Under the pieces are notes generated by a model, which made no database searches, was not told where the DNA came from, and was given only the letters and a program-made list of their open reading frames with translations. From the NCBI GenBank assembly GCA_963965975.1, contig OZ014417.1, positions 558,001-622,000 on the forward strand: a DNA stretch of 64,000 bases, in the 5' to 3' direction. Numbering within the stretch: the first letter of the stretch is position 1; every line of letters starts with the position of its first letter. Below are positions 39,809 through 50,708 of this stretch, piece by piece. The translations under genes and the position numbers were made by a program. Origin of the DNA: Xestospongia bergquistia. Its lineage: Eukaryota; Porifera; Demospongiae; Haplosclerida; Petrosiidae.

Positions 39809-39915
39809 TAGTTGTCATTGTATTGTATAAAGATAATAATTATTAAGTTAGACACAATCATGAAAAGTGTTCAACAAATCTACATTTAAAAAATGGTTTT
39901 AAAACTCAAAATATG

Positions 39916-42152
39916 TTAATCATCTTTTTTAGCAACAACTTGTCCAAGTTTACGTAAATGATTAAGATGACAACCTAATGCTTCTTTAGTAGTATCTACA
40001 TAATGATATTGGATACCAAACTCTTCACATGTTTGTTTGATAATAGGAGTAATGAGACGATAATGAGACTGTATGATACCAGGAAAAAGATGATGGGTAG
40101 TTTGATGGTTAAGTGCACCAGTGAACACAGTCCAAAACCAACTATCTGTAGCATAATCTAGAGTAGTAGCTACTTGGAGTTCAGCCCTGAATTATGAAGA
40201 GAGAGAGAGAGTATGCACACAAGTATCATATATATTGTAGCCTACCAGTCCATATGGACTATATTGTCTTTGTCTGGCTTAGGCCATTCCACCTTTGATA
40301 TATAGATTAACTTTACATAATTAGGGTTTTCCCCTTACCTCGCTGATCACATGAGATGTCTGAAATAAGAGAGCTAACCAGTAGCTTCCTGCCATTTCAC
40401 ATATACAGATATACAACAACTATATATAGAATATATAATGATGTCATAACATTAGTTACTAAAAATAACCATTTACCAATGAGCTCAAAGGCATAAATTG
40501 GTAAGGAAGATAAAAACGTATGTAACAGTGAGTGATCTTGCCTGTGAAGAAGATTACCCACTGTTTGGGTGTCAGTGGATTGAGACGAATGGTAGCTAAG
40601 AGGGGAAAGAGGTCACAGTAAGAGAGTGTTTTGACTTACACATCTTCTTTGTAAATACAATATAAAAATCCTGTAATCTTATCTTCAATGCAAGCTATCA
40701 ATAAAATAAATAAATATCAATAATAAAATTTAAAATGTACTTACAAGCAATATAACATAGGTACATATATATGTTGATAAAAATATCGTGGTGCCCACTT
40801 TTGTTCCCATTTTATCCGTCGAATATCAGGAACATCCTATAAAAAGTGAACATATATAAACAATTGAATTAATATCTCTTACAGATGAAGCAGTTACTAT
40901 GTCAGGATCTGCTCCATCGATATTAGTATAAGGATGATGACCCAGTGTATGCTGTAAATACAGAAATAAATCATTAACTACTTGGCCACCATTTCTACTT
41001 ACCTGGTGTAACCAAGCTAATAATGAACACCCTTGATAAAAATCATGGACACTCCCCACTACCTTCCATACCCACGGTTTGTGAGATATAGCAAAATGAC
41101 TATATTGGAAGTGTAAATGGATATATGAGATGATTAATGGATAGATAGAAGATCATATGGTTATATGACCAATAGAATACATGTGTATGATGATATCAAA
41201 TGGACACATGAAGGTATCAAATGGATATATGAAGAAGTCAAATGGATATATAAAGTCAAATGGATGCATGGTGGTATCAAATGGATGTATGATGAAGTTA
41301 AATGGATACATGATGAAGTTAAATGGATACATGATGGTATGAAATGGATGTATATGTATGCCTTGAGTCATGCACGCAAGTCATTGCTACTAGTGCAGAG
41401 AAGAATCCCCAACAAAGAGAAAAAAATATTCCCAATATCCATGATGAGTGATACATCAACTAGTGAAGAGTGTAAAACAATAAAAGTCAATAGTAAATGA
41501 GAATGTACCACGCCCACTTCACTTGCGAAGGCCAAAGCCAAGAAAGTAAAATATCTTAAAAACATCCAATAATCTATTTTAGGGTCCTGTAAAAATATCA
41601 GAACCAGTATACCTGTTATTAATATATCTGAACTTACAATGTTGTTTTTCTTAAAATAGTCATCCACTCTTTGTTTTAATGTTGTATAAAATTCACTGAA
41701 AAGAGTTCAACATATTCAGCTAAATTATTAAATTCAACTCACCCTCTCTTAGGGAAGACAGGCATTTCATTATCAACAAGTTCTCCAACATAGTACTTCT
41801 CCAATATCCTACAAACATATTCATTTCATGTTACCATTCTCTATAACAACACATACTTGACTGTATCAACTTTATGATAGGACTCAAATAATTGTGTTAT
41901 ATCTCTACCAGCTCCTAACATTATTTGATCCATACCTCCAGGATGTTTAGAGACAAAACTACTAACATCATATACCTGAAAATAAAGAGAATATATAATT
42001 CAACAATTCCATTTCTCCTTATAATAAACTGACCTTTCCTCTATAAGCTACATGAGCATTCTCTCTACGATTAAGTTGACTTAATTCCTTCCAAGTGAAT
42101 TGAAGTACTGGCCTCTCCTCCAAGAGCTTTGTTTCCCTCTCGTCACCGTCAT
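39916..42152 (-). pseudogene. desaturase copy E (type I), two frameshifts
   Basis: All 14 exons can be found with intact histidine boxes and HPGG. Two lesions break the frame. A 7-bp deletion directly after the ATG (42150-42152) shifts the frame, and no in-frame alternative ATG lies upstream. One T of the TTT at the end of exon 9 is missing (plus strand near 40745, CTTACAAGC instead of CTTACAAAGC). It could be rescued only by a new start and altered splicing, so I call it a pseudogene. Confidence 0.75.
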
Positions 42153-42404
42153 CTGATCTTAGCTGAACTGTCCTCTCTATGCAGTGTGGTGTGATCAAAA
42201 TTATGCTAGACAGTCATTCAAAAAATGCTAAATACCCTACCTAATATGAAATATTTTTCCAGAAATAATACTAATCAAGTTTACTTAGTTGTATAAGCTC
42301 ATTATTTCAATCATGAATGGCAAAATTTTGTACAATCCTCTGTAGGAGATAAGTCTTTCACACCCTCCTTTGCCAACAAACGAGCAGTAAATGTGTCTTG
42401 TTGA

Positions 42405-42528
42405 GTTCGACACAAGACCAACATGAGACCTGTTGATATAGCTATACCGCAAGACAAAAAAATGACTGCTTTACCTCTGTTAAAAGAATTACAAATGCTC
42501 CTTCATTCTCAATAGCCCAATATCTTAA
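42405..42528 (+). pseudogene. MRPS5 3'-end fragment next to copy F
   Basis: Third copy of the short fragment, with extra small indels (GTTGAGTTCGAC, CTCAATAGCCC). It ends 105 bp before the last exon of copy F. Confidence 0.88.
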
Positions 42529-42633
42529 TAGTTGTCATTGTATTGTATAAAGATAATAATTATTAAGTTAGACACAATCATGAAAAGTGTTCAACAAATC
42601 TACATTTAAAAAATGGTTTTAAAACTCAATATG

Positions 42634-44767
42634 TTAATCATCTTTTTTAGCAACAACTTGTCCAAGTTTACGTAAATGATTAAGATGACAACCTAATGCT
42701 TCTTTAGTAGTATCTACATAATGATATTGGATACCAAACTCTTCACATGTTTGTTTGATAATAGGAGTAATGAGACGATAATGGGATTGTATGATACCAG
42801 GAAAAAGATGATGAGTAGTTTGATGGTTAAGTGCACCAGTGAACACAGTCCAGAACCAACTATCTGTAGCATAATCTAGAGTAGTAGCTACTTGGAGTTC
42901 AGCCCTGAATTATATAGAGATAGAGAGTATACACACAAGTATCATATAATTGTAGCCTACCAGTCCATATGGACTATATTGTCTTTGTCTGGCTTAGGCC
43001 ATTCCACCTTTAATGTATAGATTAACTTTACATAATGTAGCGTTTTCCCCTTACCTCGCTGATCACATGGGATGTCTGAAATATGAGAGCTAACCAGTAG
43101 CTTCCTGCCATTTCACCTATCAAGTTATACAACAACTACATATAGAATATATAATGATGTCATAACATTAGTTACTAAAAATAACCATTTACCAATGAGC
43201 TCAAAGGCATGAATTGGTAAAGAAGATAAAAACGTATGTAACAGTGAGTGATCTTGCCTGTGAAGAAGATTACCCACTGTTTGAGCGTCAGTGGATTGAG
43301 ACGAATGGTAGCTAAGAGGGGAGAGAGGTCACAGTAAGAGAATGTTTGACTTACAATTCTTCTTTGTAAATACAATATAAAAATCTTGTAATCTTGTCTT
43401 AAATCCAAGCTATCAATAAAAATAAATATCAATAATAAAATTTAAAATGTACTTACAAAGCAATATAACATAGGTACATATATATGTTGATAAAAATATC
43501 GTGGTATCCACTTTTGTTCCCACTTTATCCGTCGAATATCAGGAACATCCTATAAAAAATGAATATATATAAACAATTGAATTAATATCTCTTACAGACG
43601 AAGCAGTTACTATGTCAGGATCTGCTCCATCAATATTAGTATAAGGATGATGACCCAGTGTATGCTGCAAGTGCAGAAGTAAATCATTAACTACATGGCC
43701 GCCATTTCTACTTACCTGGTATGTCCAAGCTAATAATGAACACCCTTGATAAAAATCATGGACACTCCCCACTACCTTCCATACCCACGGTTTGTGAGAT
43801 ATAGCAAAATGACTATATTGGAAGTGTAAATGAATATATGAGATGATTAATGGATAGATAGAAGATCATATGGTTATATGACCAATAGAATACATGTGTA
43901 TGATGATATCAAATGGATGTATGATGAAGTCAAATAGATACATGATGTATGAAATGGATGTATATGTATACCTTGAGTCATGTGTGCAAGTCATTGCTAC
44001 TAGTGCAGAGAAGACTCCCCAACAAAGAGAAAAAAATATTCCCAATATCCATGATGAGTGATACATCAACTAGTGAAGAGTGTAAAACAATAAAAGTCAA
44101 TAGTAAATAAGAATGTACCACGCCCACTTGACTTGCGAGGGTCAAACCAAAGAAAGTAAAATATCTTAAAAACATCCAATAATCTATTTTAGGGTCCTGT
44201 AAAAATATCAGAACCAGTATCTGTTATTAATATATCTGAACTTACAATGTTGTTTTTCTTAAAATAGTCATCCACTCTTTGTTTTAATGTTGTATAAAAT
44301 TCACTGAAAAGAGTTCAACATATTCAGCTAAACTATTAAATTCAACTCACCCTCTCTTAGGGAAGACAGGCATTTCATTATCAACAAGTTCTCCAACATA
44401 GTACTTCTCTAATATCCTGGAAACATATTCATTTCATGTTACCATTCTCTATAACAACACATACTTGACTGTATCTACTTTATGATAGGACTCAAATAAT
44501 TGTGTTATATCTCTACCAGCTCCTAACATTATTTGATCCATACCTCCAGGATGTTTAGAGACAAAACTACTAACATCATATACCTGAAAATAAAGAGAAT
44601 ATATAATTCAACAATTCCATTTCTCCTTACAATAAACTGACCTTTCCTCTATAAGCTACATGAGCATTCTCTCTACGATTAAGTTGACTTAATTCCTTCC
44701 AAGTGAATTGACGTACTGGCCTCTCCTCCAAGAGCTTTGTTTCTCTCTCGTCACCGTCCCCAGGCAT
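42634..44767 (-). CDS. cytochrome b5-fused front-end fatty acid desaturase, copy F
   Basis: A full-length type I copy starting [20 protein letters not shown] and ending GQVVAKKDD, with the exon pattern of copy D and about 458 aa. HPGG, HDSSH, HTLGHH and QTTHH are all present, and I found no stop or shift in any exon. Differences from D include [10 protein letters not shown] in exon 9 and [14 protein letters not shown] in exon 12. The intron 6 minisatellite is shortened to a few units. The 3' flank has an MRPS5 fragment. Its 5' end is 139 bp from the last exon of copy G, so F and G form a head-to-tail type I/type II pair. Confidence 0.87.
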
Positions 44768-44905
44768 ATCTGATCTTGTCTTCTCTACTATGCAATTCAG
44801 TAGCACGTGTGCACAATATCACCTGATATAATAATTAAATGACCTTTTTCAAACAACAATCAATTATATTTAATCATATATCAGCATCAGGTTTATGCAA
44901 ATTAT

Positions 44906-47129
44906 TTAATTCTCTTTCTTTTCTGGTTCCTGTCCAAGTTTACGTAAATGATTGATATGACAGGCAAAAGCTTCTCCAGCTGTTTCTACATAATGGTATT
45001 GTATACCAAACTCTTTACATGTCTGCTTGACAATTGGTGTGATATGTCGATAATATGATTGAATAATCCCAGGAAAAAGATGGTGAGCAACATGATGATT
45101 GAGTGCACCAGCAAATACAGACCAAAACCAACTATCTGTGCTGTAATCTTGAGTAGACTCTACTTGTAGCTCAGCCCTATAGTACAACAGATCTAATATA
45201 CTATCTTGTTACTAATAATAGTAACAGACAGACTAATAATAGTAACATGGTGGGCTTATCATTACCAATAAGAACTCACCAGTCTTTTTGTATTGTATTA
45301 TTTTCATCTTTTTTAGTCCACTCTACCTACATTTAGTTATAAACACAGTAATCAGTATTATATGTTAAATTCTCACTTCACTGATAACATGTGATACTTC
45401 AAATATGAAAGTCATCCAATAACTCAGTGTCAAATCAGATATTATATTATAAAGTATCTAAAAGGAAGGTCATGTTACTAATAATAGACTAAGGCCATGT
45501 TACTATTAATATACTATTACAAATGTCATGTTATTAAACAATAGATTATTTTTATAACTTACCACTGATGTTAAAGGCATGAATTGATAAGGTATATAAA
45601 AATGAGTTATACAATAAAAAAGTTTTCCTCCAAAGAACATAACCCATTGTCTAAATGTTAGAGGATTGAGACGAATGTTGTCTAGAAAATTATCAAGTAT
45701 TACATTTACAACTAAAGTTTAATAGTGCTAGTATAACTGACCAGTTTGTCCATCAAAAACAATAAGCAGACTTTCTATTCTTGTTTTAACTCCATACTAT
45801 TAACAGATGTCGTCAATGAAAATCTATAGGATTAAATAAACTTACTAAACCATACAATATTGGTGCAAAAATGTGTTGATAATGATATCGAGATATCCAC
45901 TTTTGAACAAATTTTATTCTCCGAAAATCAGGCTCTTCCTAAGAATGGATTCATTAAATAAACAAAAATAAATTAATGAATCTTACAGGTGGGGCAGTTG
46001 CTATGTCAGGATCTAATCCATCAACATTAGTATAAATATGATGACCCAATAAATGCTGTATAATACTACTAATAATAGTCATTTAATACATGTTCAATTC
46101 ACTTGATATTTCCATGTCAACATAGAACCTCCTTGAAAAAAATCAAGAGATATGTTCCCAAGAAGCTGCCATATCCAAGGCTTATGTGTGATAGCAAAAT
46201 GACTATAAGGTAATGAACAATTTAATATAATATAAACATTATAATCACTGGAAAATTTACACATAGAAAAGTTCTATTAAACCTCATTAAATCTAATCAC
46301 TAAATAGAGAATTTGCAAATAGGACCCATGTTACCAAGGACTACAGACATATTATGAAGAAGGGTCCTGTGCTGTACCTGCAGTCATGTGCAGCACTATT
46401 CATGAACAAAGCAGCAAAGAATCCCCGACAGACAGCAAAGAGAATTCCTAGAATCCAGGATGCATGAAATAAAATCTAGAAGTGAAGAGAAAAATTTCAT
46501 AACAATTTGATATATAACTTACCACACCACACTGACTAAGGACAAATAATGCAAAGAAAGTAAAATATCTTAAAAACAACCAATAATCTATTTTAGGGTC
46601 CTGTAAAAATATCAGAACCAGTATATTTGTTATTAATATATCTGAATTTACAATGTTGTTTTTCTTGAAATAGTCATCCACTCTTTGTTTTAATGTTGTA
46701 TAAAATTCACTGAAAAGAGTTCAACATATTCAGCTAAACTATTAAATTCAACTTACCTTCTCTTGGTAAAGACAGGCATTTCATTATCAACAAGTTCTCC
46801 AACATAGTACTTCTCTAATATCCTGCAAACACATTCATTTCATCTTATCATTCTCTATAACAACACATACTTGACTGTATCTATTTTATGATAGGACTCA
46901 AATAATTGTGTTATATCTCTACCAGCTCCTAACATTATTTGATCCATACCTCCAGGATGTTGAGAGACAAAACTACTAACATCATATACCTGAAAATAAA
47001 GAGAATATATGATTCAACAATTCCTTCTCTCCTAGCAATAAATAAACTGACCTTTCCTCTATAAGCTACATGAGCATTCTCTCTACGATTAAGCTGACTC
47101 AACTCCTTCCAAGTGAATTTTCTGGCCAT
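44906..47129 (-). CDS. cytochrome b5-fused desaturase, copy G (type II, HVAHH)
   Basis: A full-length type II copy. The first exon, [20 protein letters not shown], is shorter than in type I; the b5 HPGG is present. The boxes are HDCSH, HLLGHH and NHHVAHH, ending GQEPEKKEN. The third box has His in place of the Gln that defines front-end desaturases (CAT for CAA). Exon 12 is ILYNIISDLTLSYWMTFIFE, and exon 13 keeps VEWTKKDENN. I saw no stop or frameshift. Substrate specificity may differ from type I, or activity may be altered; the sequence cannot decide. The Kolobok-like element lies 238 bp upstream. Confidence 0.85.
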
Positions 47130-47622
47130 CTTAGACAAAAGAAAAACTTCAACTATAAATACAAAGCAGCCCTTACAAGTTCAGTTTGAGAAACAGCGGA
47201 AACACAGGAATGACGGAAATTGCTATCATTAAGATCAATTCAACATAAAAAAATTAGACAATAGACAAACTTCAACTGCCCTTACAATTATAAGTTCAAC
47301 AGCAGAAGCGCAGGAATGGCGGAAATTGCTATCCTATTTAAAAGAAGCCAGTAAGTCGTAGTTTAAAGGGAGGGTATCATGAAAAATCACTATATATTTT
47401 TTTAATTTAAAAAGAATCCTTTGGTGATATATAGCTCAGCATATTTTTTTCAGATTTTTTCTGGCTACCATTAGCTAGAAAAAAATAGTTGTTTCCAGCT
47501 ATACAAACGTTTCCTGTTGAGGTTGAAATTGGGTGGGGCCGTTATGTGATGTCCGGGAGAGATTTCTGCTAATCCATGCGCATCTATAGAAGTATAGACC
47601 TTTTACACAGCAAGGTGTGAAA

Positions 47623-47841
47623 ATGGTGAATTACTGTGTGGCTGCTGGATGTTCTAATGTACCGAGTGATACAGTAAGTTTGTTCAAGTTCCCCAAAAAC
47701 CCTGCTTTAAAAGCTCAGTGGGAGAAACAAGTTCAAAGGACGCGAGCCAACTGGAAAGCTAGTGAAAACTCTTACTTATGTAGTGAGCATTTCACTCCAG
47801 AGTCATTTGAGGTGGATTCCCAGTTAGCTGTATCTGTATAG
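47623..47841 (+). CDS. THAP zinc-finger ORF of the Kolobok-like element
   Basis: A 72-codon ORF. The C2CH signature is CVAAGC...W...C..H (CSEHFTPESFE), with KFPKNPALKAQWEKQV and ANWKASENSYLCSEHF in between, i.e. a complete THAP DNA-binding fold. It ends at a TAG right after the finger, so the protein is only the DNA-binding part. It could act as a repressor-like binder of element ends, which is an inference. The ATG at 47623 is preferred; the frame is open two codons upstream only from a GTG. Confidence 0.8.
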   Translation: MVNYCVAAGCSNVPSDTVSLFKFPKNPALKAQWEKQVQRTRANWKASENSYLCSEHFTPESFEVDSQLAVSV

Positions 47842-47949
47842 ATGGCAGAAGAGGGGATGCAAGTGTATATGATGAGGAGCCAGCACCATTAAGTAGTCAA
47901 TACACAAGGCCAGACAAGGACACTGCCATTTCAAGTCATAAGAGTAGAT

Positions 47950-48730
47950 TTAGATTGTCATAATAATAACTATTATATGCATAACAAACAAACTTAACAA
48001 ATGTGGATATTTGAAACCTGTATAGTTACTAAAATCAGATGGAAAAGTGTTCCTAATCTTCTTTACTGCACAACTTGGTAAAATTACTCTTATACTCTTT
48101 TCCCAAGCCATCCCCAGCACCAACTGGTTAGCTGGCAGTATGTCATATAGCGGTAACGTCTGCAGGAAATAAGAATGCAACGTGAAGCAATGTATAATAA
48201 TATTATGTGTGGGCAAACTTACTCATGAACAGATTTTTCTTCAGTGCCCATAACAACTGTAACTAAAATAGGTTGTCTGTAGCATCCATACATTTAAGCA
48301 CACAGAATAAAACCCTTCATGGTCTGTGATACAATGTATCTCATTGCTACTCTCTTTCATCTTTGTCTTTTACAATGTCTATTTCACAGCAACACACACA
48401 TTCACGGCCTGTTGCCATCACTTTACATTGTCCACATTGACACCTACAAAAAGGCAGAACAGAGACTTACCAGTCTGTATTGTCAAGCCCGGAGAATTTA
48501 CTTTCATATTCCACTGGAGAGTGGGATGGAGTGTATTCACCACTTGCAATCGGCTCAAAACTGTATGGTTCTATGATTTCTGAGCCTGTATCTTCATGAC
48601 TGCTCTCTATAGGATCTGGATTTTCTCCCTCAAAACTGGAAAAGGAGCAAGACAGTCTTATTTCACTAGCTGCATAGCTGTCAGCATCATTAGTGCCAGA
48701 AAAACTGATCGAGTTGTCGCTTTCTTCCAT
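47950..48730 (-). pseudogene. decayed P2X7-receptor C-terminus-like (ballast domain) gene in the transposon
   Basis: Three exon-like parts. 48471-48730 encodes an acidic Ser/Glu-rich start (MEESDNSISFSGTNDADSYA). 48223-48443 begins with a Cys cluster (CQCGQCKVMATGRECVCC), then out of frame CITDHEGFYSVCLNVW. 48159 down to 47950 reads RVILPSCAVKKIRNTFP and NYTGFKYPH. The order of Cys cluster, then ILPSC, then Y-x-GFK-x-P matches the intracellular C-terminal domain of vertebrate P2X7 and its invertebrate relatives. At least two frameshifts in the middle part make it non-functional. No transmembrane or channel part is present. Confidence 0.72.
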
Positions 48731-49004
48731 TGCAACGCTTTACTTCTCTCCCTTTGATGACATCACATAACGGCCCCGCCCGATTTCAACCTCAACAGGA
48801 AGTGCTTTTACATCCTGGAAAAATAGCTGGAAACAACTATTTTTTTCTAGCTAATGTAGCCAGAAAAAATCTGGAAAAAATATTCTGAGCTATATACCAC
48901 CTAATGATTATTTTTAAGTAAAAAAAAAATAGTGATTTTTCTTGATACCCTCCCTTTAATTATAAATCTGCATTATATAACCAAAAGCCGATAGCTCCAT
49001 TGAT

Positions 49005-50250
49005 AATAGTCACAACAAGTTAATGTCACTACAAAAAGAGTTTCTAAATTATTAAAGAATTTCTGAAATGGAAAAAAAGATTATGATATTTGTTCTTTAT
49101 CTTCATTAATGTTACAATCTTCTCCAAAGCAAATGAATGGTCTGCTACTATTTCTGTAATAGGACTGATAAATATATTTCCCAGGGAAAAGGAAAAACAA
49201 ATTTAAGGTACTTATAAGTTTAGTTTGGATTATACTGTGTACATGAGAGCAAAGAAGTGCATTTCAAGAGTTAATGTAAAGATGTGAGATTACAACGTGC
49301 ACAATGTTCAGTTAGTACATACATTTGTGTCTTCCAATTCAACAAGACAAATGGTAATTGCAAAGCTCAATGATGATTTTAAAATATCATCTATAGTTGA
49401 TTCAGTAAGAGATAATGTGAATGAACAGATTGGTTGTAAGGATCACATGAATGCTGCCTTGACAGTGGTAAAAATAGCAACTAGAGTTTCCCTACTCAAA
49501 AAAGACGAGCTCAGTTAAAAACAAATTCAATTTAAGTTTAATTCAACAAAAAAACAGTATATAGAGAAGTGTATTGAGAAAATGGGTGAAGCTAATACTG
49601 AAGAGTGTGTTGTGTGTTACCATGATGATGATAAAAGTGATGAAGGACTTGTAAAGTTGATTGAATGTCAATTATGTGGTTTGTGATGCCAGGATCATTT
49701 GTTCAAAGTGATATTGATAATATTGATTCTTTTATGTAAGTTTTGTAATTAGTTCATTTATTGACCACTTAAAATGTCTACTAGTATCATTATTATTGTG
49801 ATATAACAAAATATTATACTATTGATTTTTCTAAGACTTTCTATTAAAATCTGATATTCTGTTTCCAATTATTATTACAATACAGCAAAGTTTGATCCTA
49901 GTCTGACATTGCCAACACTTTGCTAAGAGAGGAAGCAAAGTGAAGGGTCAGCAACCTCAGACTGGTTTGATATAGAGAAGTTTTCAAGTAAATTTATAAC
50001 TAGTTGTCAACACATCTCTGCAATTATATATTGTACATTTGTTAAAGTTTATGGAATGCTAACATCCTCTTCCTGAGGCTTGTATGGAAATAGTGAAAAA
50101 TCACACTTAAATCTTTTGTGATATTTTGGTATTCTTGGTTAATTAATCAATATATTAATATTGAAAATGCATTTTATAACATTGTAATACAGATTAATAG
50201 AATGTAAATAATTATTGTTTTCAAAAGGTTTGATTTTAAATAATTAATAA
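49005..50250 (+). repeat. MULE-related repeat block, copy 2
   Basis: It starts AATAGTCACAACAAGTTAAT like copy 3 and shares ~1.2 kb with copies 1 and 3. A 73-codon remnant frame (49297-49518) reads FVSSNSTRQMVIAKLNDD and IVDSVRDNVNEQIGCKDH. At 49580-49750 the text ECVVCYHDDDKSDEGLVKLI then ECQLCG and H-x(n)-CKFC gives a PHD- or RING-like zinc finger, broken by a stop. Confidence 0.75.
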
Positions 50251-50257
50251 TTTTAAT

Positions 50258-50450
50258 TCTCTTTCTTTTCTGGTTCCTGACCAAGTTTATGTAAATGATT
50301 GATATGACAGACTACAGCCTCTCTAGCTGTTTATGGTATTCTATATAAAACTCCTTACATGTCTGCTTAACAATGGGTGTGATATGTGGATAATATGATT
50401 GAATAACACTGAGAAAAAGATGGTGAGCAACATGATTGAGTGTACCAATT
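50258..50450 (-). pseudogene. degenerate last exon of a type II desaturase
   Basis: It resembles the type II exon 14 from EKKEN back to the HHVAHH region but has several small deletions (for example in the VETA and NHH parts). It stands directly after MULE block copy 2, as copies B and I do after theirs. The 250 bp to copy H (50451-50708) hold AT-rich DNA without a gene. Confidence 0.75.
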
Positions 50451-50708
50451 GTAGTGTCCTGATCACTTAATTAAAATTCTCACAAACAACTAACAAAGAA
50501 AACAATTTAAAATACATGTAGAACAAGTGAGGACTAGTAATTTACACATTAACAAAAGATAAAGAACAATGTAACAATAACAAAGAATAAAAGGTACTAA
50601 TAAAAAGTAATTAACACTAACACAAGTTTACCACACCAATAAACACAGTGACTACCTTGTTACTAATAATAGTAACATGGTGGGCTTAACATTACTTTAA
50701 ATAATTAT

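Larger units (their letters stand above)
47367..48955. mobile_element. TTAA-flanked Kolobok-like transposon, deletion derivative
   Basis: The element is 1589 bp, flanked by TTAA on both sides (47363-47366, 48956-48959). Ends AGGGAGGGTATC...GATACCCTCCCT open long imperfect inverted repeats of about 150 bp (AAAAATCACTAT, AGCTATATA, CTGGCTAC, TAGTTGTTTCCAGCTAT recur inverted). TTAA targeting together with an encoded THAP finger fits the Kolobok superfamily; piggyBac also uses TTAA but lacks THAP. It carries a THAP ORF on plus and a decayed P2X7-C-terminus-like gene on minus. No transposase catalytic core is left. Confidence 0.8.

Noticed and set aside
47623-47841. THAP ORF as a host THAP gene
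   Set aside because: It lies inside TTAA-flanked inverted repeats and stops right after the finger, so it belongs to the transposon.
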